Below are positions 43,261-52,246 of a stretch of 64,000 bases of DNA, one piece after another (position 1 is the stretch's first letter; the number at the start of each line of letters is the position of its first letter). The stretch comes from SCRA01 sp035533275 (GTDB lineage: Bacteria > Vulcanimicrobiota > Vulcanimicrobiia > Vulcanimicrobiales > SCRA01), in NCBI GenBank assembly GCA_035533275.1, contig DATLUD010000032.1, positions 1 to 64,000 of the forward strand, written 5' to 3'. A program made the position numbers and the translations under genes. The notes under the pieces were generated by a model. It saw nothing but the letters and a program-made list of their open reading frames with translations. It did not search any database and was not told the DNA's origin.

Positions 43261-44888
43261 GGAGCGTCGTTGTCCTTTCGTGTGAGCAGGGCTTCCCGAT
43301 CGCGGGCCCTCAAGATGGCGCGCTGGACCTTTCCCGTCTCCGTGCGCGGGAGCGCGTCGACGAACTCGATCTTGCGTGGGTATTCATACGCGGCAAGATC
43401 GCGCCGGACGAAATCCTGCAAGGCACGGACGAGATCGTCACCGCCCGCGAACGCGGGCTTCAACTCCACGTAAGCCTTCACGATCTCGCCCCGCACCGGG
43501 TCGGGTGAGCCGATCGCGGCGGCGTCGTGGACGGCGGGGTGACGGCGCAGCGCCGTCTCGATCTCCTCCGGCCCGATGCGGTAGCCCGAGCTGCCGATGA
43601 CGTCGTCAACGCGCCCGCAGAATTGGACATAGCCGTCGTCGTCCATCGTGCCGCGGTCGCCCATGCGGTGGAAACCGGTGCTGGGCGCGGGCGCGATGCC
43701 GCGGCCCCGTTCCCAGTAGCCCAGGAAGTGCGTGGGGTCTCCGTCGATCCGCAGCGCGATCTCGCCCTCGACCCCGCATGCCACGGGCTGGCCGCCTTCG
43801 TCGAGAATCGCCATCTCATGCCCCGGATAGGCGCGCCCGAGCGAGCCGTCCCTCACCGGCTGGTGGGGCGCCGCGTTGCCCGCGATGAAGCCCGCCTCCG
43901 TCTGACCGTAGATCTCGTTCACCAAGCAGCCCAGCGAGGCGCACCACTCGACGAGATCCGGCGTGAGCGCCTCGCCACCGCTATGGATGGTCCGGAGCGT
44001 GAAGCCGGCGACGTTGCGCGGCGTGGCCGCCGCGCGCATCATCCGCAAGGCCGTGGGCGGCACGAACGCAGCGTCGGGACGGTGACGCGCCAGGCCCGCC
44101 AGCGCCCGCTCCGGATCGAACTTGCCGATGCGCTCATCCAGCACCACGTGCATCCCAAAGAGCCAGGGCCCGATCACCGAGTCGAGCCACCCGCCGATCC
44201 ACGACCATTCGGCGGGCGACCAGAAGCCGTGCCCCGCCGCCAACTGCCCTCCGTGCGAGAAGAACAGCCCCGGGACGCGGCCGTAGGCGCAGCGATGCGG
44301 ATGGACTGCCCCTTTCGCGCTGCCGCTTGTCCCACTCGTGAAGACGATGACGCAGGGATCTCCGGCTTCCGTGCGCGCCGTCTCCGTCCACGGCCGCGCC
44401 TGGGCGATGGCATGCTCGAGGGGCGTCCCCGTCGCGACGACTGGAATGGCGGTGCGGCCCTCGAGCCGTTGGGATACGGTATCCTCGGCGACGATCAGCG
44501 TGGCGCCGACGTCCTCAAGGCGCTCGAGCAACGTACGCTCGCCCAGCATGGGCGAGAGCGCCACGGCGACGGCGCCAAGGCGGTAGCACGCGAGGTGGGC
44601 GATGGCGGCGTGGGGGTGAGCCAGGCTCACCACGGCGACGCGATCTCCGGCCCGTACGCCGCGCGCGTTGAAAAAGGCGGCGAGGCGCGCCGCCGCGCCG
44701 CGCACGTCCCCGAACGTATAGCGCTGCTCCGTGCCGTCGGTCAAGACGTAGCGCAAGGCCAGCGAGGTGCTCGGCTGGGCCGCTACGAGCGAAGCGATGT
44801 TCACGTACCGTGGGATCGCCCATCCGAGCGCGCGCCCATGTTGGAGCCGCATCCCCGGCAGACGTCGTCCAGCAGCGATCTCGATCAC
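43257..44888 (-). CDS. acyl-CoA synthetase (AMP-forming)
   Basis: A 543-residue ANL-superfamily ligase that activates a carboxylic acid with ATP and CoA. Motifs are IVFTSGTSGSAKGAVHPHR (P-loop), LVNEIYGQTEAGF, HRMGDRGTMDDDGYVQFCGRVDD (hinge Asp region) and the C-terminal catalytic Lys in RTETGKVQR. It resembles acetyl-CoA synthetase-like or medium-chain ligases. The first downstream partner of the IclR gene (4-bp overlap), it should act on the acid imported by the Liv system of this operon, replacing the CoA-transferase start of the other modules. Confidence 0.93.
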   Translation of the reverse strand: MIEIAAGRRLPGMRLQHGRALGWAIPRYVNIASLVAAQPSTSLALRYVLTDGTEQRYTFGDVRGAAARLAAFFNARGVRAGDRVAVVSLAHPHAAIAHLACYRLGAVAVALSPMLGERTLLERLEDVGATLIVAEDTVSQRLEGRTAIPVVATGTPLEHAIAQARPWTETARTEAGDPCVIVFTSGTSGSAKGAVHPHRCAYGRVPGLFFSHGGQLAAGHGFWSPAEWSWIGGWLDSVIGPWLFGMHVVLDERIGKFDPERALAGLARHRPDAAFVPPTALRMMRAAATPRNVAGFTLRTIHSGGEALTPDLVEWCASLGCLVNEIYGQTEAGFIAGNAAPHQPVRDGSLGRAYPGHEMAILDEGGQPVACGVEGEIALRIDGDPTHFLGYWERGRGIAPAPSTGFHRMGDRGTMDDDGYVQFCGRVDDVIGSSGYRIGPEEIETALRRHPAVHDAAAIGSPDPVRGEIVKAYVELKPAFAGGDDLVRALQDFVRRDLAAYEYPRKIEFVDALPRTETGKVQRAILRARDREALLTRKDNDAP

Positions 44889-45712
44889 GACGCTTTGCTC
44901 CGGCCGGCGGTTTCATCCACCCGGGCCGCCAGCTCCGCGAGCGCGCGCCCGTAGCGCGGCAGATCCTCGTCGCGCATATCAATGGTGGCGGCGAGGCTGC
45001 AGACAACGTGCGAGAGCCTCCCCGCGCGGTCCAGGATGGGCGCTGCAACCGCATTGGAGCTGGAGTAGTACTCGGCGTGGGACTCCGACCACCCACACGC
45101 GCGCACCCGCTCGAGCTCCTTGCGGAACTCCGCCATTGAGACGATGGACCGGTACGTGTAACTCGGAAGCGAGAGCTGGTTCAGGCGCAGATCGCGCTCA
45201 CCCGGATCCATCCACGCGAGGAACGCCTTGCCCAGCGCGGCGGCGCTTATCGGGAAGCGCTCGCCGACGTCGACCGTCACCTTGATGCGCTGCGAGCTCT
45301 CCTCTTTCTCCACGACGATGATCTCGCCGGAGGGGAGCATGCGGGCCAGGAAGACGACGAAGCGCGTGCTAGCGACCCACTCGCGCAAGAGCGGCCGCGC
45401 GGCGGCGACGACGCCGTTGCCGGCTTCGACCACCCTCACGCCCAGCGCGTAGAGCACGGGGCCGGGAGCGTAGAGCTTGGTCTCGGCGTCGAAGTCGAGC
45501 ATGCCGCGCTGAACCAGCGCTTTGGCGATGTTGTGCCCCGTGCTCGGGTTCAATCCCAGTGCGAGGGCGATCTCGCGGCCGCGCGCGGTGCCGTGCTGAG
45601 CCACGTAGTCCAGGACCCTGACCGCGGCATCGACCGCCGGCGCCTTGGAGCGCAGCGACCCGGGGCCCGCGCTTGCCGCCGATGGTTCTGTAGAGAGAAT
45701 AGAGCGCGCCAT
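44885..45712 (-). CDS. IclR-family transcriptional regulator
   Basis: A 275-residue regulator. The N-terminal winged helix is AVRVLDYVAQHGTARGREIALALGLNPSTGHNIAKALVQRG, and the C-terminal effector domain includes SSQRIKVTVDVGERFPISAAALGKAFLAW and HVVCSLAATIDM. The start ATG at 45712 is chosen because it precedes the HTH directly; the frame is open far upstream into the divergent gene. It heads the operon to 35555 and is divergent from the acyl-CoA dehydrogenase 45900-47069, so it probably controls both. IclR proteins usually sense aromatic or other organic acids. Confidence 0.9.
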   Translation of the reverse strand: MARSILSTEPSAASAGPGSLRSKAPAVDAAVRVLDYVAQHGTARGREIALALGLNPSTGHNIAKALVQRGMLDFDAETKLYAPGPVLYALGVRVVEAGNGVVAAARPLLREWVASTRFVVFLARMLPSGEIIVVEKEESSQRIKVTVDVGERFPISAAALGKAFLAWMDPGERDLRLNQLSLPSYTYRSIVSMAEFRKELERVRACGWSESHAEYYSSSNAVAAPILDRAGRLSHVVCSLAATIDMRDEDLPRYGRALAELAARVDETAGRSKAS

Positions 45713-45760
45713 GATTTTGATGATTCCGCTGGCAGCTCCGATAATCCTAGGGACTCGGTG

Positions 45761-45783
45761 TATAATTTGTTCTCCATAGCGAA
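45761..45783 (+). promoter_or_regulatory. -10 box and adjacent IclR-type operator candidate
   Basis: TATAAT (45761-45766) precedes TTCTCCATAGCGAA (45770-45783), which has TTC/GAA arms and the CCATAG centre also found in the palindrome at 32722. It lies in the divergent gap between IclR (-) and the acyl-CoA dehydrogenase (+). No good -35 box is visible. Confidence 0.45.
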
Positions 45784-45899
45784 TTTTGAGCGCAGACTGC
45801 GCGGCCCTGATGGCTCGTTCGAGCATGCCCGCAGGGGAAGCGCGCGGGGGCGTCCCGTACGGGACCGGAGGCTGCCTGGGAGCGCCGCAAGGAGCATTC

Positions 45900-47069
45900 G
45901 TGGATTTCGCATTGAGCGCCGAACAGCACGAGATTCGTGACTCCATCCTCAAGCTGTGCGCGCCGTTCGACGACCGCTACTGGCTCGAGAAGGACCGCAC
46001 CGGAGGATTTCCGGACGAATTCCATGCCGCGATCGCGCGGGCGGGGTGGCTGGGCATCGCGATGCCCGAGGAGTTCGGCGGAGCGGGCCTGGGAATCACC
46101 GAGGCCGCCATCATGCTCCAAGCCGTGGCCGAGTCGGGCGGAGGGATGAGCGCGGCCTCGGCCATCCACATGAACATTTTCGGCTTGCAGCCCGTGGTCG
46201 TCTTCGGGACCGCCGAGCAGAAGGCGCGGATGCTGCCGCTGCTGATCGCCGGCAGAGACAAAGCCTGCTTCGCCGTAACCGAGCCGAACGCCGGACTCAA
46301 CACGACCGCGCTCACGACGCGGGCCGAGAGGCACGGCGACCGCTACGTGGTCACCGGGGAGAAGATATGGATCTCGACGGCGCAGGTGGCCAACAAGATC
46401 CTGCTGCTCGCGAGGACAACGCCTCAGGATCAGGTCAAGCGGAAGACGGACGGGCTTTCGCTCTTCTATACGGACTTCCGCCGCGGCGACGGCGTGGAGG
46501 TGCGCGAGATCGAGAAGCACGGGCGCAAGGCGGTGGATTCGAACATGCTGTTCTTCGACGGCATGGAGATCCCCGAAGCCGACCGCATCGGGCCCGAAGG
46601 CGACGGCTTCCGATCGATCTTGCACGGGATGAACCCCGAGCGCATCCTCATCGCCGCGGAGGCCGTGGGAATCGGGCTCGCGGCGCTGCGCAGAGCCGCA
46701 GCCTATGCCAAGGAACGGGTCGTCTTCGGGCGTCCCATCGGCCAAAACCAGGGAATACAACATCCGCTTGCGCGGTGCTGGATGGAGGTGGAGGCGGCGA
46801 GATTGATGGTGCTGCAGGCCGCAGACGCGTACGACCGCGGCAAGGAATGCGGAGTGGAGGCGAACAGCGCGAAGTTCCTGGCAGCCGAGGCCGCCTATCG
46901 TGCGTGCGAGACGGCGGTCATGACGCTGGGCGGCATGGGCTACGCCAAGGAGTACCACGTGGAGCGCTATCTGCGCGAGGCGCTCATCCCGCGCCTGGCG
47001 CCCGTCAGCCCTCACCTGATCATGAACTTCATCGCCGAGCGGGTGCTGGGCTTGCCGAGGTCCTACTGA
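45900..47069 (+). CDS. acyl-CoA dehydrogenase
   Basis: A 389-residue FAD acyl-CoA dehydrogenase. The start is a GTG at 45900 after AAGGAG; the frame is open to 45786 but without a site. Visible blocks are VDFALSAEQHEIRDSI, LGIAMPEEFGGAGLGITEAAIM, CFAVTEPNAGLNTTALTTRA, YVVTGEKIWISTAQVAN, LFFDGMEIPEADRIG, VFGRPIGQNQGIQHPLA and TLGGMGYAKEYHVERYLREALI. It is single on its strand, divergent from the IclR/CoA ligase operon, and probably oxidises the acyl-CoA that this ligase makes. Confidence 0.94.
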   Translation: MDFALSAEQHEIRDSILKLCAPFDDRYWLEKDRTGGFPDEFHAAIARAGWLGIAMPEEFGGAGLGITEAAIMLQAVAESGGGMSAASAIHMNIFGLQPVVVFGTAEQKARMLPLLIAGRDKACFAVTEPNAGLNTTALTTRAERHGDRYVVTGEKIWISTAQVANKILLLARTTPQDQVKRKTDGLSLFYTDFRRGDGVEVREIEKHGRKAVDSNMLFFDGMEIPEADRIGPEGDGFRSILHGMNPERILIAAEAVGIGLAALRRAAAYAKERVVFGRPIGQNQGIQHPLARCWMEVEAARLMVLQAADAYDRGKECGVEANSAKFLAAEAAYRACETAVMTLGGMGYAKEYHVERYLREALIPRLAPVSPHLIMNFIAERVLGLPRSY

Positions 47070-47095
47070 GGGAGCCTCCGCCGGCTCGCTCGACG

Positions 47096-47893
47096 TCAGA
47101 CCGCTATGCCGTGGACGATAGCGCGGCGTATTTCCTGGGATATGCGATCCGCGACCCTCTTGATCTCCGGCCCCAAGCGATCAAGCTCCCTGATAGGCAG
47201 ATCCTGCACCGAGCCCAGACTGCAGAGAACGAACAGCACCTGACCGTCTACGAGCACGGGAGCGGCCACGGCATTCGCATTACGATAGTATTGCCTCATT
47301 GAGGCGGCCCAACCACGTTTGCGAATCCTCGGCAACTCGGCTAGGAACGCTTCAATATCGGCAGCGGTTTCACGATCGAGCGGTTCGCTCCCGCTCGAGC
47401 GAATCATGCGCTGCGCATCGCCCTGCGGCATGAACGCCAATTGCGCCCCGCCCATCGCCGGAGACGTCACCGGAAACGTCTGGCCGACGCTCACCGTCAC
47501 CTTGATGATCTGCGAGCTGTTCATCATGTCGATGACGACGAATTCGCGGTCCGGGAGTAGGCGCGCGACGAAAATGGTGAGTCGCGTCGTTTCGACCCAT
47601 TCGCGTAGGAACGGCCTTGCCACTCGAACGTACCAGTCGCGCTCAGCCGCGAGCGTTCCCAGCGGAATCAGAGCGGTTCCGAGAAAGTACGCCTTCGTCT
47701 TCCGGTCGAAGCCGAGGAGCCCCCCTTCCACCAGCGTCTTGAGAATGCCATGGCATGAGCTCCGGCTGATCGCAAGCTCGTCGGCGATCTGATATGCACG
47801 CGCCGAGTCAACGAGCGACAGATGGCGAAGTATGCGAATCGCCGCTCCGAGCGCGGGAACCGCCGCCTTCTCCTCCTGCGCCGCTTTCCTCAA
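47096..47893 (-). CDS. IclR-family transcriptional regulator
   Basis: A 265-residue regulator with the HTH LGAAIRILRHLSLVDSARAYQIADELAISRSSCHGILKTLVEGG and the effector domain SSQIIKVTVSVGQTFPVTSPAMGGAQLAF and LFVLCSLGSVQDLPIREL. No ATG precedes the HTH in the right place. The TTG at 47893 overlaps the DctP stop (TTGA) and is the best start. It is the last gene of the CoA transferase-DGLP-UGSC-DctP operon and presumably regulates it and the divergent dctQM. It is a paralogue of 44885-45712. Confidence 0.87.
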   Translation of the reverse strand: MRKAAQEEKAAVPALGAAIRILRHLSLVDSARAYQIADELAISRSSCHGILKTLVEGGLLGFDRKTKAYFLGTALIPLGTLAAERDWYVRVARPFLREWVETTRLTIFVARLLPDREFVVIDMMNSSQIIKVTVSVGQTFPVTSPAMGGAQLAFMPQGDAQRMIRSSGSEPLDRETAADIEAFLAELPRIRKRGWAASMRQYYRNANAVAAPVLVDGQVLFVLCSLGSVQDLPIRELDRLGPEIKRVADRISQEIRRAIVHGIAV

Positions 47894-48951
47894 GCCCGCA
47901 TCTCGCGGAATCCCTGGACGATATCTCGACCGATCTTCGGCTCCCACACGGTCACCACGCTGTCCGTCGCGTGCCTCCACGCGGACTCCTCGCTCGGGGT
48001 CAGCGTATACGCCTGCCTGCCCTTTTGGGCGAGCGCCTGTTTTGCATGCGCGAGCATTCCATCGAGGACCGCCCACGACGATCGAATCTCCTCCGAAAGC
48101 GTAGACGCAATCAGACTCCGGGTGGGAGCGGTTAGTGAGCTCCACCAGTCACGTTGAACCAGCTGCAAGTACCCAACCTTCCACATCTGCGGATCAACCC
48201 CGTACTTCGCGATGTCCGATAGGACGGCGTTCCACGCGAGATAGGTGGCGACGGCCGCGTCCACGGTCCCTTGACTCATCGCGAGGGGAAGCTGAGGGAA
48301 GGATATATCGACCGGTCCCGCTCCTAGCGCGCGAATGGCATCGGCTGTAATCCGGCCGGAGAGATTCCGAACCTTGAGGCCCCGCATGTCGGCCAACGTC
48401 CGAAGCGGTCGCTTTGCGCTCACGATGATGAGAGGCCCGAGATCAATGATGTCGCCGATGGCGACGAGACCGCCTTCCGAGAGCCGCTTCAGAACCGACT
48501 TTCCCGGCGGTGACTCAAAAGCCGTGCGAAATGCCCCCTGCGAGGCGAACTCATACGGCAACTCGAGCACCCCTGCCGCGATCGAATACGGTTCGACGTA
48601 GAACGCGCTCGTCGAAACCATTTGCAGCGTGGCGCCCTGCGACGTAACCAGCGTCTGCATAGCATCCGTATCGTTGAAAAGCTGACCCGCAGGGAATACC
48701 TGAACGGTGATCTTGCCGTTGCTCTTCCGCTGAATCGTGCTGGCCCATTTCTTGAGGGTCACGTCATTGATGAAATTCACCGGAGCTTCATGGCTCACGC
48801 GAATCGTCAGCGTTTGAACGTCGCCAGCGCCGGACTCCGCATCGGCCCCACTCGGCACGAGCATTCCGATAGCGCCGGCGCCTACCATCCCCAGCAATTG
48901 CCGTCGAGAAACACACCCGTGGGGAAGCCGGCTATCTGGTGACCATTGCAT
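47890..48951 (-). CDS. TRAP transporter substrate-binding protein (DctP-like), Tat signal
   Basis: A 353-residue DctP-type protein. The N-terminus has a twin-arginine-type motif, VSRRQLLGMVGAGAIGML, and the mature part starts LTIRVSHEAPVNFINDVTLKKWA. Conserved TRAP features follow: GKITVQVFPAGQLFND, the RPLRTLADMRGLKVRNLSG loop with the ligand Arg, and TYLAWNAVLSDIAKYGVDPQ. It binds a carboxylate for the DctQM membrane pair encoded divergently at 52247-54024. It lies 38 bp after selenoprotein 4, linking this uptake system to the UGSC module. Confidence 0.93.
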   Translation of the reverse strand: MQWSPDSRLPHGCVSRRQLLGMVGAGAIGMLVPSGADAESGAGDVQTLTIRVSHEAPVNFINDVTLKKWASTIQRKSNGKITVQVFPAGQLFNDTDAMQTLVTSQGATLQMVSTSAFYVEPYSIAAGVLELPYEFASQGAFRTAFESPPGKSVLKRLSEGGLVAIGDIIDLGPLIIVSAKRPLRTLADMRGLKVRNLSGRITADAIRALGAGPVDISFPQLPLAMSQGTVDAAVATYLAWNAVLSDIAKYGVDPQMWKVGYLQLVQRDWWSSLTAPTRSLIASTLSEEIRSSWAVLDGMLAHAKQALAQKGRQAYTLTPSEESAWRHATDSVVTVWEPKIGRDIVQGFREMRA

Positions 48952-48989
48952 CGCGGTCCCCTCCTCCGGAGCCGAAGCTCCTCTTGCGT

Positions 48990-49865
48990 CTAGCCTATTT
49001 TCGCCTCACGTGGATCGATCAGCTCGATGTTCCGGACCTCCGGGCACGCTTCCCTGACAGACCGTTCCACGATCTGTTGCAGGGCGCTCTTGGGCACGAT
49101 ACACTCCATGCACGTCTCAGGCGTAACCACCAGGCGGACCGTCGCTGAGTCCGCGGTCGCGCTGACTACCTCGAGATCGGCTCCGTCCGCGGTGAAGCCG
49201 CTGCGAAGCTCCTTGAGCGCCGCGGCGATCGCGCCGACCTTGTCCACCGCTCGGTTTTGCTCAGGGGGCGCTTCACGGCTCCCCTCGCCGACGACGTGCG
49301 CCACGATCGCCGGCATGATCTCGTCGGCTCGCGCTACGACCTCGTCCGGAGTGAGCCCGGCGATCGGATGTCGGACGATCACCGGCTCGTAGTCCGGTCG
49401 CCCATATGCCGCCGCATGGGCGCGCGCCGAGCCGATGAAGGCCGACGTGTGAATGGCGACCGATGGAATGCCGCGGGCTTCCAACTCGACTCCGTCGTGC
49501 ACACTGCACGACACGCAGGACCCTCAATCGCCGACCGCAGTGACGACGAAGTCGCACTGCTTCGCCAACTCGTCGATGATCTCGTCTCCCGCGCGCCGCG
49601 CATAGATGAACTTCGTCGTCCGGTACGGCTCCAACGTCCCGTATCTCTCAACGAGAAGCTGGCCAATACGGTCGAGCAGCCGGTCACCATTACCCTTGCG
49701 GTTGTCCAGCAGTCCCGGGCGCTTCCCGGCGAGCGAGCTCAAGCGCGCCGCCGCCGTCTGGGTCCCGGATGGCTGGTCGGTCGGATCGACGAGTCCCAAT
49801 TCCGCAAGCCGTCTCGCGGCTACGGCCTTGACGCCGTCCGTCTGAGTCGAAGCATCTGTCTGCAC
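48990..49865 (-). CDS. UGSC-motif selenoprotein 4 with NifU-C-like extension (in-frame UGA = Sec114)
   Basis: A 291-residue protein read through a UGA at 49524-49526: VVTAVGD-U-GSCVSCSVHDGVELE, with Sec114, Cys117 and an extra Cys120 where the other copies have Trp. The GTG at 49865 is preferred (GAGGAG 9 bp upstream), 2 bp after DGLP gene F. Residues 1 to about 190 form the UGSC domain (GLLDNRKGNGDRLLDRI; IVRHPIAGLTPDEV). Residues about 205-291 form a second domain, TPETCMECIVP with C252 and C255, homologous to the separate 80-residue protein at 4993-5235. The fusion implies a functional link between the Sec site and this CxxC domain. The candidate SECIS is at 49494-49512. Confidence 0.91.
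49494..49512 (-). promoter_or_regulatory. candidate SECIS hairpin of selenoprotein 4 (compensatory change)
   Basis: The stem GUCGUGCA / UGCACGAC (8 pairs) has a GUG loop and starts 11 nt after the UGA. Against copies 1-3, one G-C pair is swapped to C-G on both arms, keeping the stem while changing Trp to Cys in the protein. This is covariation at the RNA level. Confidence 0.88.
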
Positions 49866-49867
49866 GT

Positions 49868-50923
49868 TCAATCGCTCCTCGAGGTCTGGATCTTCCGCGT
49901 TGCGGATCGCGACGACCAGCCCGGAAGGTAGGCCGAGTGCCTCCCGGGCCCGCCCGTCACGATGACGCTGATGTCTTCCGGCCGCCGGCACACCGGGACC
50001 ATGATATCGTCGCGCGCGCGGTCTATCCAATGCGGCCACGTGTTGTATTTCGCCGTATCCGGGCCATAGATGCCACCCATCTTGAGGCGCCGGTGCTCAT
50101 TGCGCGCGTTGTCGAACAGGTACTGCTTTACGTCGGCCTTCCGAAAGCGCTTGCCGGCACACACTTCGGCATGCTCCGGACACAGGGCTACGAAACTCTC
50201 GCCCATGAGGTACGGATGGTTCGACCCCAGGTTGGCCATCATGCTGCCAATCGTGGTGAGCAGGACGAAAGGGTTGTCAACCATCTGGTTGTTGATGTTA
50301 TGGGGCGCCTCGCTGCCGTAGACCGTGACCGTGCTTTCGTCTCGATCGAAACCACGCTCTACGTGCAGAGGCTCCCAAGGCGACTCCTCTTCGTTTTCCC
50401 CGATGCAGTACGTGTACTTTCCCGGGTGGCCGAGAGTCGCTTTGTCGGTTACCCCCGGCACGGCGCCGCCGATGTTGACAAGGATCAGCTTGACGGCGCG
50501 CCCGATCGTGGCGTTAGCCCTCCACCCCTGGCCAAACACGTTCGCGCCGCAGTTGATCCCAAGCTCGTTCCGGATGGGTCCGTTGATGATCAGCAGGGGC
50601 GTGGAGAGATGCGTCGAGCACTGCATTCCGCCGAGGTTGAACTTGTCGTCGAGCATGGCGTCAATCGCGGCCATGATCACCGGCATGTATTCCGGCCTGC
50701 ACCCGGCCATGACCGCGTTGGCCGCCACCTTTGCCACCGTCGCCTTGCCGCCTAGCGGCGGGATGCACGCCACCACGTCTTCCGGCGGCCGGCCAACGAC
50801 CCTCACGAACTGGTCGACGATCTCCGGGTACGGTGGAACGACGGGCAAGCCGTCCGTCCAGCCCGCTTGGTACATCAGCTCGATCGCCTCGATGGCGTCG
50901 CGCGTCATTCCAGAGCTCATCAT
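49868..50923 (-). CDS. DGLPIVPPT-family protein F (UGSC partner)
   Basis: A 351-residue DGLP protein with WTDGLPVVPPYPEIV (about 22-36), AANAVMAGCRPEYMPV with invariant Cys75, FNLGGMQCSTHLSTPLLII, WRANATIGRAVKL, YCIGENEEESPWEPLHVERG, CPEHAEVCAGKRF and VIVTGGPGRHSAYLPGW. It overlaps the CoA transferase stop by 4 bp and lies 2 bp before selenoprotein 4. Here the DGLP gene precedes the UGSC gene, the reverse of the other modules. The function is unknown. Confidence 0.86.
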   Translation of the reverse strand: MMSSGMTRDAIEAIELMYQAGWTDGLPVVPPYPEIVDQFVRVVGRPPEDVVACIPPLGGKATVAKVAANAVMAGCRPEYMPVIMAAIDAMLDDKFNLGGMQCSTHLSTPLLIINGPIRNELGINCGANVFGQGWRANATIGRAVKLILVNIGGAVPGVTDKATLGHPGKYTYCIGENEEESPWEPLHVERGFDRDESTVTVYGSEAPHNINNQMVDNPFVLLTTIGSMMANLGSNHPYLMGESFVALCPEHAEVCAGKRFRKADVKQYLFDNARNEHRRLKMGGIYGPDTAKYNTWPHWIDRARDDIMVPVCRRPEDISVIVTGGPGRHSAYLPGWSSRSATRKIQTSRSD

Positions 50924-52071
50924 GCAGGCGCCCTCAATGCCGCGATCGGGTGCTCGCCGAGCGTCGGCGGCGGAAGAGAGAGCGACGCCGGCGTCTCACT
51001 CAGCAGGACCGGTGAACGAACCAAGGTAACCGAGCCGTACGCCGGATGCTCCATCTTCACCAGCAGCTCGTTGTGTATGACCTGGGGATCGGCAAGCACG
51101 TCCGCAAACGAATTGATCGGACCGCAGGGGATTCCCGCCGCCTCGAATGCCTCGAGCCACTCGGCAGAGGTCCGCGTCAAGAGTATGGGGCGGATCAGGT
51201 CGAGCAACGTGCTCTTGTTCTCGACACGCAACGCGTTCGTCGCGAAGCGCGGATCCTCGGACAGGTCTCCGCATGAAAGCGCGCGGCAGAACGGTGACCA
51301 GACCTTGTCGTTCAAGACACCGAGGTTGATATAGCCATCTGCAGTGCGAAAGGTACCGTACGGGACGATCTGCGCGTGCTGGTTATGGCTGGTCGGCTTT
51401 GGGGCCTTTCCATTGGCCGCTTCGGCAGCGACCAGGTATCCGGAGCACGACACCAGCGAGTCGAGCAACGACACTTCCACCCGTTGCCCGCGCCCCGTTT
51501 GCTCTCTCGCTCTCAGAGCCAGAAGGATGCCGAAAGCGGCGTTCAAGCCGGCCAGATGGTCGATCAGATTGACCCCGGGCCGCTGAGGAGGTCCGTCCGG
51601 CTCCCCGGTCACGCTCATCAAGCCCGCGATTCCCGCCACGAAAAGATCGTACGCGGGCTTGTCCGCCTTTGGGCCGCTCGTCCCGAAGCCGGTGATCGTG
51701 CAGTAGATCAGGCGCGGATTGATTGCCGCAAGGTCCTCATACCGCAGGCCGATTCGCCCGGCGTAGACCGGCCGGTAGTTGTGGATAAGGATGTCGAATT
51801 CCGCCACGGCGGAGCGAAGAATCTCCTGCCCCTGCACCGAGTTCAGGTCGACCGCAACCGACTTCTTGCCACGGTTGAGGCTCAGATTGTACGTGGATTC
51901 CCCCGCGACGTACGGAGGATACGCCCGCGTATCATCGCCTCGGGACGGCTCCTCGATCTTCACGACGTCGGCGCCGTGATCGGCGAGCAGCATCGTCGCA
52001 TACGGCCCGCTCGCTATGCGCGTGAGATCGAGCACGCGGATTCCGGCTAGTGCCCCAGGTAAATTCACCAT
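50920..52071 (-). CDS. CaiB/BaiF (class III) CoA transferase
   Basis: A 383-residue family III CoA transferase with LAGIRVLDLTRIASGPYATMLLADHGADVVKIEEPSRGDDTR, NRGKKSVAVDLNS, the catalytic Asp171 in NLIDHLAG, LGEHPIAAL near the end, and the substrate-domain segment AQIVPYGTFRTADGYI. It heads the operon to 47096 and is divergent from dctQ (52247). A carboxylate taken up by the TRAP system is the likely CoA acceptor. DGLP gene F follows with a 4-bp overlap. Confidence 0.93.
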   Translation of the reverse strand: MVNLPGALAGIRVLDLTRIASGPYATMLLADHGADVVKIEEPSRGDDTRAYPPYVAGESTYNLSLNRGKKSVAVDLNSVQGQEILRSAVAEFDILIHNYRPVYAGRIGLRYEDLAAINPRLIYCTITGFGTSGPKADKPAYDLFVAGIAGLMSVTGEPDGPPQRPGVNLIDHLAGLNAAFGILLALRAREQTGRGQRVEVSLLDSLVSCSGYLVAAEAANGKAPKPTSHNQHAQIVPYGTFRTADGYINLGVLNDKVWSPFCRALSCGDLSEDPRFATNALRVENKSTLLDLIRPILLTRTSAEWLEAFEAAGIPCGPINSFADVLADPQVIHNELLVKMEHPAYGSVTLVRSPVLLSETPASLSLPPPTLGEHPIAALRAPA

Positions 52072-52158
52072 ATCGAATTCCTAAGGTCAGGATGCACCAA
52101 GCCTAGCACCGGCGGTTCCAGAAATCAAGTGGGCGCGCGCGTCGGCCATTGGGCACCC

Positions 52159-52207
52159 CGGGAATCAGTATCCCGAATTGACGATCGACCGCTGCGAGTA
52201 GTACACT
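52159..52207. promoter_or_regulatory. divergent promoter region with 17-bp palindrome
   Basis: CGGGA-ATCAGTA-TCCCG (52159-52175) has perfect 5-bp arms. On the right follow TTGACG (52178-52183) and TACACT (52202-52207) with 18-bp spacing, reading toward dctQ at 52247. The palindrome abuts the -35 box, a repressor-like position; the IclR protein 47096-47893 is the local candidate. Confidence 0.5.
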
Positions 52208-52246
52208 CAAACCCATGGACGCGCACGATAGCGCATCCGCGGGCTC

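Noticed and set aside
47072..47086. Possible terminator stem GAGCC/GGCTC between convergent genes
   Set aside because: Only five pairs and no U-run; too weak to call.
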